From Paracoccus albicereus (GTDB lineage Bacteria > Pseudomonadota > Alphaproteobacteria > Rhodobacterales > Rhodobacteraceae), in assembly GCF_024359525.1 (NCBI RefSeq), contig NZ_JAKZEU010000001.1:434001-498000 (forward strand): a stretch of DNA of 64,000 bases, given 5' to 3'. The stretch's first letter is position 1. Every line of letters starts with the position of its first letter. The position numbers were made by a program, and so were the translations under genes. A model generated the notes under the pieces. The model worked only from the letters and a program-made list of their open reading frames with translations. It was not told where the DNA came from and searched no databases. This document shows positions 9,828 to 17,379 of this stretch, in pieces.

Positions 9828-11614
9828 ACGTCCGCGGCACCCTCGCCCCGGACGCGGCAACCTGGAACGCCCGCGTCCCGGCCGCGGCGCGAAACCACAA
9901 CCCCGTCGCGAATAATTCCGGCGCGTCCGATGCCGTTCGATTGGGCGTCGTGATGTTGTGTCACGCGGCGCTGGATCTGGCCGCGAGAATGGCGCGCATC
10001 TGGGCCAGCGGCGGCGCGGTGGTCATGATCCACGTAGACAGCAAGGCGTCGAAAAACGACGTTGCGAAGATGCGCAGCGCGCTGGCCGATCTGGATACGG
10101 TTCGCTTCAGCCATCGCATAGCCTGCACCTGGGGTGACATGAGCCTGGTTCATGCAACCCAGAACGCGGCCCGGCAATTGCTGGACGAGTGGCCGGACAC
10201 GACGCATGTCTATCTGGCCTCTGGCGCCTGCCTGCCATTGCGTCCCGTTTCCGAACTGCGGGCGTATCTGGCCCAGGATCCAACCGCCGATCATATCGAA
10301 AGCGTCGATGCCCGCGAAGGACGGTGGACAGCAGGCGGGTTCGACATGGAACGGTTTCTGCTCTGGTTTCCCGTTGACTGGCGGCGGCGACGGATCCTTT
10401 TCGATCGGCTGGTGCAAGTGCAGCGGAGACTGCGCATCCGACGCCGCCTGCCCGCCGGCCTGTCGCCGCATCTGGGCTCCCAGTGGTGGTGCCTGACGGC
10501 TTCGACGCTGCGCGCGATTCTGGATGATCCGCGGCGATCGACCTTCGAGGCGTTCTTCCGCTTCAGCTGGATTCCCGACGAAAGCTATTTCCAGTCCCTT
10601 GCGCGCATCCATTCGATCCGGATCGAAAACCACTCGCTGACACTTGCAAAGTTCGACCCGTTCGGACGGCCCTATCTGCTTTACGATGATCACCTGCAGT
10701 TGCTGGCGGAATCGCGCTGTTTCGTTGCGCGCAAAATCTGGGCCGATGCGCGTGGCCTTTATGCGCATTTCCCGGCTACGACAGACGCGGGCGATGGTCG
10801 GGACGCGGCCACGCAACCTGACTCCTCGCTCATGGCGAGCGTCTTTGACCGCGCGGTGGCCCGTCGTCGATTGGGTCGACCCGGACTTTACATGCAGAGC
10901 CGGTTTCCCGCGAAGGATCGGGAGAACGGCAAGACCTCGGCCCCCTACGCCGTCTTCCAGGGGTTCAGCGATCTCTTTCCGCAATTTGAGGACTGGCTGG
11001 CCACCCGGATCGATGCCGATGTCCACGGACACCTTCTGGGGCCGGGTGAGGTCGAGTTCTCGGGCCGTCCAGAAGTTGGCCCCGGTGCGTTGTCGACGCA
11101 CCCCGTCCTGCGCGACCATGACCCACAAGGTTTCCTGTCCGCGCTGATCCGCATCACCAGACGGATGCAGGCGTTCCAATTCAGCCCGCGCGACAATCAA
11201 GCGCTGAACTGGTTCATCGTCACGGATCCGAACGCCCGCCTGATGGTCGTCACCGGCGCTTGGGTTGTTCCGTTGCTTCAATCCGATATGCCGTTCGACG
11301 ATATACGCAGGGTTGCCGCGCAGTTGCAGCGGATCGAACTGGACCAGCAGACGGCGCTGCGTTCAGTGTGGGTCAAGGCGCAGGTCCGCAGCTGGGATCT
11401 GTCGGAGTTCCTCGACGATCCTGAACGAGCCCTGAAAACCGCCGTGCAAATGGCCGACCCTCGCGCCGAGCCCGGCGAAGATCTGCCGGTCATGCGCGAC
11501 GTGGCGGGGTTGCCGGATTTCCTGCGTCGGCTGCGCAACGCTGGACTGCATCAGCGCGTCACCGGGCTGTTTCACGAACGCTCCGACAGCAGCAAAGGGG
11601 GCGGACTTGGCTGA
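9824..11614 (+). CDS. GT14-like beta-1,6-N-acetylglucosaminyltransferase with C-terminal extension
   Basis: 596 residues. The first 290 resemble the core-2/I-branching (GT14, 'Branch') family: LGVVMLCHAALDL, VMIHVDSK, a WGDMSLV segment, YLASGACLPLRP and later SQWWCLT and WIPDESYFQ, the usual acceptor-site region. Roughly 300-590 is a family-specific extension (I believe DUF5927) found on Rhodobacteraceae members; its function is unknown to me. The GTG start at 9824 overlaps the upstream stop as GTGA, and the 3' end overlaps the sulfotransferase gene. Transfer of GlcNAc is inferred from the family, not shown here. Confidence 0.75.
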   Translation: MNVRGTLAPDAATWNARVPAAARNHNPVANNSGASDAVRLGVVMLCHAALDLAARMARIWASGGAVVMIHVDSKASKNDVAKMRSALADLDTVRFSHRIACTWGDMSLVHATQNAARQLLDEWPDTTHVYLASGACLPLRPVSELRAYLAQDPTADHIESVDAREGRWTAGGFDMERFLLWFPVDWRRRRILFDRLVQVQRRLRIRRRLPAGLSPHLGSQWWCLTASTLRAILDDPRRSTFEAFFRFSWIPDESYFQSLARIHSIRIENHSLTLAKFDPFGRPYLLYDDHLQLLAESRCFVARKIWADARGLYAHFPATTDAGDGRDAATQPDSSLMASVFDRAVARRRLGRPGLYMQSRFPAKDRENGKTSAPYAVFQGFSDLFPQFEDWLATRIDADVHGHLLGPGEVEFSGRPEVGPGALSTHPVLRDHDPQGFLSALIRITRRMQAFQFSPRDNQALNWFIVTDPNARLMVVTGAWVVPLLQSDMPFDDIRRVAAQLQRIELDQQTALRSVWVKAQVRSWDLSEFLDDPERALKTAVQMADPRAEPGEDLPVMRDVAGLPDFLRRLRNAGLHQRVTGLFHERSDSSKGGGLG

Positions 11615-13004
11615 GCCGTTCGGCCGCTTCGTCATCTTTGCAGGCATGCGCACCGGTTCGAACCTGCTCGAGGCGACGCTGAACGGCCTCCGCGGCGTCA
11701 CCTGCTTCGGCGAGGCATTCAACCCCTACATGCTGGGCTGGCCAGGAAAGGCCGAGCTTCAAGGAATTACGATGGCCGAGCGCGAGGCCGATCCCCACCG
11801 GTTGCTCGCCACGCTCTTCGACAGACCGGATCATCTGCCCGGCTTCCGCTACTTCCACGATCACGATCCGCGCGTGTTCGATGCAATCATCGAGGATCGG
11901 TCCTGCGCCAAGATCATTCTCAGCCGTTCTATTCTCGACAGCTACGTCTCTACCCGGCTTGCTTGGGAAACCAACCAGTGGAAGCTGAACGAAAGCGAGG
12001 TGCCGGTCCCCGCAGCGATCGAATTCAAGGCCGACGAATTCAGGCAGGTTGCGGCAGAGAACGCGGCATTCCAGTCTCGCATCCTGGGGGCGCTGCAACG
12101 CAGCGGTCAGGTTCCGTTCCTGCTGGACTATGCCGACCTGCGCGATGCGGACGTCCTGCGGGGGCTGCTGCATTGGCTGGGACGCACCGACCTTGAAGAG
12201 GTTCGTCCCGCGCAGGATCAGGTGCCGCAGAATCCGCGCGAGATGCGCGACAAGGTGACGAATTACGACGACATGCAGCGCGCGCTGGTCGAGATGGACC
12301 TGTTTGGCACGACGCGGATCCCCAGTTTTGAAACGAGCCGCGGGCCCGCGGTACCGTCCTACATGGCGTCCGATGCGGGTCGCGGCCTGCTGTTCATGCC
12401 GGTCCGAGGCGCGCCGTCGGATAGGATTGCGCAGTGGCTGGCAACTCAGGGCGATGTGCAGCGGGACTTCACCCAGAAGACCTTGCGTCAATGGAAACGC
12501 GGACATCCAGGCCATCGCAGCTTCACGATCCTGCGCCATCCGCTGCTGCGCGCCTGGCAGGCCTTCCGCACGCTGATCGTCGACGCCAAGCCCGAGTTGC
12601 GGCAGGTGCTGCGCGATGTTCATCGGGTGTCTTTGCCCCCGGATGATGGGCTGGGATCAATGACCGACGATCAGCAAAGTCGGCATTTCGGCGAGTTCCT
12701 GGATTTCCTGCGCCGCAATCTGAACGGTCAGACCAGCCTGCCCACACATCCCGGCTGGGCCAGCCAGTCCGAGGTGGTGGCAGGTTTCGCGCGCTTCGGC
12801 AGCCCCGACGCGATCGTACGAGAGGATCGTCTGGCGGAGGACATGGGCTGGCTGGCTCGCGCGGTCGGTATCAATCCTCCGACCTCAAATGACTTGGCCC
12901 CCCAGGAATGGCCCGCATTTATCACCGTCCGCGCTCATATCGCGGCGGCGCGCGCGGCTTACCTGCGAGATTACATCACCTTCGGTTTCGAAGATCTGGT
13001 CTAG
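11607..13004 (+). CDS. Sulfotransferase-like protein with two sulfotransferase-type halves
   Basis: 465 residues; probably transfers sulfate from PAPS to a glycan. The N-terminal half has the P-loop-like PAPS motif FAGMRTGSNLLEATL (residues about 10-24) and the GEAFNPY segment of the Stf0/NodH group, with SRSILDSYVS as a 3'-phosphate motif. After about residue 245 a second module begins: LRHPLLRAWQAF resembles another 3'-phosphate loop, and the end (AAYLRDYITFGFEDL) resembles the last helix of Sulfotransfer_2 proteins. It starts at TTG 11607, supported by AAAGGGGG a few bases upstream. It is the last gene of the coupled glycan cluster, and its stop codon shares bases with the convergent manB stop. 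Confidence 0.75.
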   Translation: MAEPFGRFVIFAGMRTGSNLLEATLNGLRGVTCFGEAFNPYMLGWPGKAELQGITMAEREADPHRLLATLFDRPDHLPGFRYFHDHDPRVFDAIIEDRSCAKIILSRSILDSYVSTRLAWETNQWKLNESEVPVPAAIEFKADEFRQVAAENAAFQSRILGALQRSGQVPFLLDYADLRDADVLRGLLHWLGRTDLEEVRPAQDQVPQNPREMRDKVTNYDDMQRALVEMDLFGTTRIPSFETSRGPAVPSYMASDAGRGLLFMPVRGAPSDRIAQWLATQGDVQRDFTQKTLRQWKRGHPGHRSFTILRHPLLRAWQAFRTLIVDAKPELRQVLRDVHRVSLPPDDGLGSMTDDQQSRHFGEFLDFLRRNLNGQTSLPTHPGWASQSEVVAGFARFGSPDAIVREDRLAEDMGWLARAVGINPPTSNDLAPQEWPAFITVRAHIAAARAAYLRDYITFGFEDLV

Positions 13005-14401
13005 AAGCCAGTGCCGGTCAGGATTGCCGCGATCTCCGCCTGTTTTTCGGCGACCAGCGCGGCATCACCCAGCGACTCGACGTTCAGGCGGACGACCGGT
13101 TCGGTGTTCGATTGCCTCAGGTTGAAGCGCCAGTCTTTGAATTCGAGCGACACACCGTCGCTGTCGTCGCGCGACTGCGCCTCGGGTGCATAATGCGCCA
13201 GCACACGCGCGATCGCCGCGTCCGGATCATCCAATCGCCAGTTGATCTCGCCAGAGGATGGAAACCGCGTCATCCGCTCGGACAGTAGCGCGTCGAGACC
13301 GCGACCTTCGCGCGACAGCAGTTCGACGACCAGCAGCCAGGGGATCATGCCGCTGTCGCAGTGATAGAAGTCGCGAAAATAATGGTGCGCCGACATCTCG
13401 CCGCCATAGATCGCGCCGGTCTCACGCATCTTCCGCTTGATGAAGGCGTGACCGGTGCGCGACTGGACCGCGACACCGCCGCTGGCCGCGACTACATCGC
13501 GCGTATTCAGAACGACGCGGGGGTCGTGAACGATTTTTTCGCCCGGGAATTTTTCAAGAAACGCCGCAGCCAGCAGACCGACAATGTATTCGCCGGCGAT
13601 GAACCGCCCGGTGCTGTCAAAGAAGAAACAGCGATCGAAATCGCCGTCCCAGGCGATGCCCAGATCGGCACCGGCTTCACGCACGGCTTCCGCCGTCGGG
13701 GGCTGGTTTTCCGGCAGCAGCGGGTTGGGAATACCGTTCGGAAAAGAGGGATCGACCTCGTGGTGGATTCGTACGAAGTCGAGCGGCGAACCACGGCGGT
13801 CGAGTTCCATGGCGATAGCGTCGAAGGTCGGACCGGCAGTGCCGTTTCCAGCATTGACCAGCACCCTCATCGGCCGCAGCGCAGAGACGTCGATCATGTT
13901 CACCAGGGCCCGTGCGTAGTCGGCGCGCGTTTCGCGGGCATCGCGGACTTGGCCCATGCGCGCTGCCGGCACGAAGTCGCCAGATCGCGCCAACTCGGCC
14001 ACGGCAGGCAATTCACTGTCCGGATCAAGGGGGGCGGACCCGACACCGACAAGCTTCATGCCGTTATAGCTGATCGGATTGTGGGACGCGGTGACCTCGA
14101 TCCCGCCATCAGCCCCCAGATGGCCGGTGGCAAAATAGACCTCTTCCGTGCCGGCAAGGCCCAGGTCCAGCACGTCGGCGCCACCCTCGGTCAGGCCTCG
14201 GATCAGCGCATTGGCGAGGAGGGGTGAAGATTCGCGACTGTCGCGACCGACGACGACGTTGCGCGCACCGCGCGCCTGCGTGAAGGCGCGGCCGGTGCGA
14301 TAGGCGATGTCGGCGTCCAAATCGATGCCCAACTCGCCCCTGATGTCATACGCCTTGAAGCAGGTGATGGCGCGCGGGCCGAAATCAGCGGATCGGTTCA
14401 T
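13001..14401 (-). CDS. manB: Phosphomannomutase
   Basis: Alpha-D-phosphohexomutase converting mannose-6-P to mannose-1-P on the way to GDP-mannose. 466 residues. CFKAYDIRGELG opens the protein, the catalytic phosphoserine loop is TASHNPISYNGMK, the metal-binding DGDFDRC is in domain 3, and the sugar- and phosphate-binding GGEMSAHH and RQSNTEPVVRLNVE follow. The start at 14401 (MNRSADF) was chosen over a 45-codon upstream extension that runs through the divergent leader. It is convergent with the sulfotransferase gene. It may also act on glucose phosphates, as some family members do. Confidence 0.93.
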   Translation of the reverse strand: MNRSADFGPRAITCFKAYDIRGELGIDLDADIAYRTGRAFTQARGARNVVVGRDSRESSPLLANALIRGLTEGGADVLDLGLAGTEEVYFATGHLGADGGIEVTASHNPISYNGMKLVGVGSAPLDPDSELPAVAELARSGDFVPAARMGQVRDARETRADYARALVNMIDVSALRPMRVLVNAGNGTAGPTFDAIAMELDRRGSPLDFVRIHHEVDPSFPNGIPNPLLPENQPPTAEAVREAGADLGIAWDGDFDRCFFFDSTGRFIAGEYIVGLLAAAFLEKFPGEKIVHDPRVVLNTRDVVAASGGVAVQSRTGHAFIKRKMRETGAIYGGEMSAHHYFRDFYHCDSGMIPWLLVVELLSREGRGLDALLSERMTRFPSSGEINWRLDDPDAAIARVLAHYAPEAQSRDDSDGVSLEFKDWRFNLRQSNTEPVVRLNVESLGDAALVAEKQAEIAAILTGTGF

Positions 14402-14547
14402 GGCGTGGTCCCAAGCGTCTTCAACCCCGACAGGGCTAGCGACATTCGCCCCGATTGCAAGCACGGCCGCACCCTGCCACCTTGATAGGGGCTGACGATA
14501 TCCGGCGCGCCCGCTACAGCGGCGCGGCACATCCAAGGAGCTTGCCG

Positions 14548-14949
14548 ATGGACCCCAAGTCGCTGATCGCCGCCTATTTCGATGCCTTCAATGCGGGACG
14601 GACCGACGAGATGCTGGACCTGCTGCATGACGAGGTCGAACATCACGTGAATGAGGGCAAGATCCGTCGCGGCAAGGCCCTGTTCGCAGAGTTCAACGAC
14701 CACATGACCGAAAGCTACCGCGAGAACCTGACCGATCTGGTGATTTTCGTGGATGACAGCGGCACCCGCGCAGCCGCCGAATTCGTGGTCAACGGTACGT
14801 ATCTCAAGACCGACCCCGGTCTGCCCGAGGCGAACGGCCAGACCTATAGCCTGCCTGCCGGGTCCTTCTTTACGCTCAGGGACGGCAAGATTGCCCGCGT
14901 GACGACCTACTACAACCTCGCGGACTGGACGGCCCAGGTTTCCGCATGA
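14548..14949 (+). CDS. NTF2-like / SnoaL-type small protein
   Basis: 133 residues with the cone-shaped NTF2-like fold signature: an N-terminal helix followed by LIAAYFDAFNAGRTDEML, then alternating strands including AAEFVVNGTYL and a C-terminal TLRDGKIARVTTYYN. Family members bind small hydrophobic ligands or act as isomerases or cyclases; no substrate is evident. AAGGAG at 14535-14540 fixes the start at 14548. The stop overlaps the next gene by ATGA, and that gene overlaps a nitrilase in the same way, so it belongs to a coupled three-gene unit. Confidence 0.8.
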   Translation: MDPKSLIAAYFDAFNAGRTDEMLDLLHDEVEHHVNEGKIRRGKALFAEFNDHMTESYRENLTDLVIFVDDSGTRAAAEFVVNGTYLKTDPGLPEANGQTYSLPAGSFFTLRDGKIARVTTYYNLADWTAQVSA

Positions 14950-15530
14950 GCCGTATCCGGGTCCTGACCGGCGACGACCTGCGCAACGCGCTTGATGACG
15001 TCGCACGGTTGCGGATCACAGTATTCCGGTCTTTTCCCTATCTCTATGACGGCGATGCCGCTTACGAACGCGACTATCTGCAGGCCTATCTCAAGCCCGG
15101 CGCGGTCGTCGTGGTGGCGGAAGACGACGAGGGGCGCATCGTCGGCGCATCGACCGGGGCGCCGATGGAGGATCATGCAGAAGATTTCGCCGCAGCCTTC
15201 GCAGATCGCCCGGAACGGCTGGATGAAATCTTCTACTGCGCCGAATCCGTTCTGCTGCCCGAACACCGGGGTGAGGGGATCGGTCATGCCTTCTTCGACG
15301 CGCGAGAGGATCACGCCCGCAGTCTCGGCCGGCGATACGCCGCCTTTTGCAGCGTCATCCGACCGGCGGATCACCCCGACCGTCCTGCGGACTATCGACC
15401 GCTTGACGGATTCTGGCGCAAGCGCGGTTACGCCCCTTTGCCGGGTGTCGTCGCGCGGTTCAGCTGGAAGGATCTGGGTGACGCTGAAGCTACCGAGAAA
15501 CCGCTGCAATTCTGGATGCGCGAGCTATGA
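14946..15530 (+). CDS. GNAT family N-acetyltransferase
   Basis: 194 residues. Acetyl-CoA binding motif A is ESVLLPEHRGEGIGHAFFD (R-G-E-G-I-G), with GRIVGAS as the preceding strand and a C-terminal FWRKRGYAPLPG. It would acetylate an amine of unknown identity. It overlaps both neighbours by 4 bp. The pairing with the following nitrilase mirrors proteins in which a RimI-type GNAT domain is fused N-terminally to a nitrilase of the Rim1-like subgroup, so the two products probably work on the same compound. This last point is inference from domain fusion. Confidence 0.85.
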   Translation: MSRIRVLTGDDLRNALDDVARLRITVFRSFPYLYDGDAAYERDYLQAYLKPGAVVVVAEDDEGRIVGASTGAPMEDHAEDFAAAFADRPERLDEIFYCAESVLLPEHRGEGIGHAFFDAREDHARSLGRRYAAFCSVIRPADHPDRPADYRPLDGFWRKRGYAPLPGVVARFSWKDLGDAEATEKPLQFWMREL

Positions 15531-16381
15531 AAATCGCAACCGCGGCCTATCCGCTCGACTGGCTTCAGGATTTCAACGCCTACAGTTCCAAACTGACCGG
15601 CTGGGTCAAAGCGGCGAAGGGCGCCGACCTGCTGGTCTTTCCCGAATACGGCGCGATGGAGCTGGCGAGCCTTGGCGGACGCGCGGTGGCGGCGGATCTC
15701 GAACGCTCGCTGCACGAGGTTGCGCGGCACGCGGATGCGGTATCGGATCTGCATGCACGGCTCGCCCGCGATCATCGCTGCCACATCCTCGCAGCCTCCG
15801 GCCCGGTCTTCGAGGGTGAGAGGCCTGTGAACCGGGCGGTGCTCTACGGCCCCGGAGGCATCATCGGGCATCAGGACAAGCAGATCATGACCCGGTTCGA
15901 GCGCGAGGAATGGGATGTGGTCGGCGCACGCGGCCTGCGGCTCTTCGACACAACCTTGGGACGGATCGGGATCCTGATCTGCTATGACGCGGAATTTCCG
16001 CTTCTCGGCCGCGCGCTGGTCGAGGCTGGGGCCGAACTGATCCTGGTTCCGTCCTGCACGGATACGGTTGCGGGCTTCACGCGTGTCCGCATCGGCGCGA
16101 TGGCCCGTGCTTTGGAAGGACAATGCGTCGTCGTTCAGTCACCCACCGTCGGCACATGCGACTGGAGCCCGGCGGTCGATGAAAACCGCGGACGCGCCGC
16201 GATCTATGGTCCGCCTGACGGTTTCTGGCCGGAAACCGGTGTGATCGCCGAAGGTGCGATGGACGCACCGGGCTGGGTCATCGCCGAAGTCGATCTGTCG
16301 CGCGTGGCCAAAAGCCGCACCGAGGGCGCGGTGCTGCCGTTCGCGCACTGGCCGGAATCAAGGCCCGACGGCGAACAGTGA
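15527..16381 (+). CDS. Carbon-nitrogen hydrolase (nitrilase superfamily, Rim1-like)
   Basis: 284 residues. The catalytic triad is visible: Glu in LVFPEYGAMEL, Lys in GHQDKQIMTRFE and Cys in ILICYDAEFP. Length and the C-terminal VIAEVDLSRV fit the superfamily, which cleaves amide C-N bonds of small molecules. The subgroup appears closest to the uncharacterised nitrilases often fused to GNAT domains. It overlaps the GNAT gene by ATGA and is followed by a 7-bp stem (16385-16401). Substrate unknown; an N-acyl amine or amide processed together with the GNAT is possible. Confidence 0.87.
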   Translation: MKIATAAYPLDWLQDFNAYSSKLTGWVKAAKGADLLVFPEYGAMELASLGGRAVAADLERSLHEVARHADAVSDLHARLARDHRCHILAASGPVFEGERPVNRAVLYGPGGIIGHQDKQIMTRFEREEWDVVGARGLRLFDTTLGRIGILICYDAEFPLLGRALVEAGAELILVPSCTDTVAGFTRVRIGAMARALEGQCVVVQSPTVGTCDWSPAVDENRGRAAIYGPPDGFWPETGVIAEGAMDAPGWVIAEVDLSRVAKSRTEGAVLPFAHWPESRPDGEQ

Positions 16382-16384
16382 GTC

Positions 16385-16401
16385 CGCGGTGCCTCACCGC
16401 G
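16385..16401 (+). terminator. Hairpin after the nitrilase gene
   Basis: CGCGGTG and CACCGCG pair around a CCT loop directly behind the nitrilase stop. The following bases are AT-rich (CATAAATTC) but lack a T-run, so termination would be weak. Confidence 0.35.
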
Positions 16402-16467
16402 CATAAATTCACGCTGCGTTAACATACTTTTGGTGTAATTCAGCCGTCCACACCATATCTTGGGGCG

Positions 16468-16893
16468 ATGCTTTACATCACCGACCAGATCGTTCTCGAG
16501 GAATGGGAGCTTTCCGAATCCTTCACCCGCGCACAGGGCCCGGGCGGTCAGAATGTGAACAAGGTGTCGAGCGCGGTTGAATTGCGGTTCGAGGCAGAGC
16601 GTTCGCCGAACCTTCCCGACCCGGTGAAGCGTCGGTTGCAGCGGCTGGCCGGTCGCCGGTGGACTAGCGACGGCGCCATCGTGATCCTGTCCCAGGAAAC
16701 GCGCAGCCAGGTACGGAACCGCGAACTGGCTCGAGAACGGCTGGCCGATCTGATCCGCCGCGCCTCGGTCGCGCCGCGCCGGCGGATTGCAACGCGACCG
16801 ACCCTCGCCAGCAAGCGGCGCAGGCTTCAGTCCAAGACCCAGCGGGGTCAGGTCAAGGCGCTGCGCGGCAGGGTCGAGGAATCCGGCGAATGA
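16468..16893 (+). CDS. arfB: Peptidyl-tRNA hydrolase ArfB (ribosome rescue)
   Basis: Releases nascent chains from ribosomes stalled without a stop codon. 141 residues. The catalytic GGQ sits in the N-terminal RF-1-like domain (GPGGQNVNKVSSAVELRF, about residues 24-41). The C-terminal 45 residues are a basic, probably disordered tail (RRRIATRPTLASKRRR and following) that in this family enters the empty mRNA channel. It overlaps the NUDIX gene by ATGA. Length and tail fit ArfB (YaeJ) rather than a full release factor. Confidence 0.93.
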   Translation: MLYITDQIVLEEWELSESFTRAQGPGGQNVNKVSSAVELRFEAERSPNLPDPVKRRLQRLAGRRWTSDGAIVILSQETRSQVRNRELARERLADLIRRASVAPRRRIATRPTLASKRRRLQSKTQRGQVKALRGRVEESGE

Positions 16894-17348
16894 CCATGGG
16901 TCTTCGGCAATCTCTCGACATGATCCTTGGGCGGCGCCCGCCTGCGATGCAGGTCGGTGCCATCTGCGTGGACCCGGCCAATGGCAAGGTCCTGCTGATC
17001 ACCAGTCGCGGCACCGGGCGCTGGATCATCCCCAAAGGCTGGCCGATGAGCGGCAAGAGTCTGCCGGGCGCCGCAGCGGTCGAAGCGTGGGAAGAGGCGG
17101 GCGTGACAGGCCGCATCGATCCGCAGGAGATGGGTCGCTACCGTTACGACAAGGTGCGCGACCATGGCTTCGGAACACCGGTCGAAGTCCGCGTCTTTCG
17201 TCTGGACGTGCAGACGCTGAAGAACAACTTCCCCGAACGCGCCGAACGCGAGCGGGCATGGTATGCCCCGGCCGAAGCCGCACGCCTCGTCGCCGAGCCC
17301 GGTTTGTCCCAGATATTGTCCGCAATGGACAAGGGACCGCGCGCTTGA
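16890..17348 (+). CDS. NUDIX hydrolase
   Basis: 152 residues. The Nudix box reads G-x5-...-AAAVEAWEEAGV: the EExxG core is intact, but the usual Arg of REUXEE is Val, as seen in some diphosphoinositol/ApnA-type proteins. The N-terminus has VGAICVDPANGKVLLITSR, the usual first strands, and WIIPKGWP precedes the box. The substrate (dinucleoside polyphosphate, inositol pyrophosphate or RNA cap) is not determined. It is translationally coupled to arfB. Confidence 0.85.
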   Translation: MTMGLRQSLDMILGRRPPAMQVGAICVDPANGKVLLITSRGTGRWIIPKGWPMSGKSLPGAAAVEAWEEAGVTGRIDPQEMGRYRYDKVRDHGFGTPVEVRVFRLDVQTLKNNFPERAERERAWYAPAEAARLVAEPGLSQILSAMDKGPRA

Positions 17349-17379
17349 TCGGGACCCTTGCGGCGAGCTAGGCGCATTC

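Noticed and set aside
9782..11281. 499-codon minus-strand frame opposite the GT14-like gene
   Set aside because: The plus-strand gene has clear family motifs and coupling to both neighbours; this frame has low-complexity Arg/Gln-rich content.
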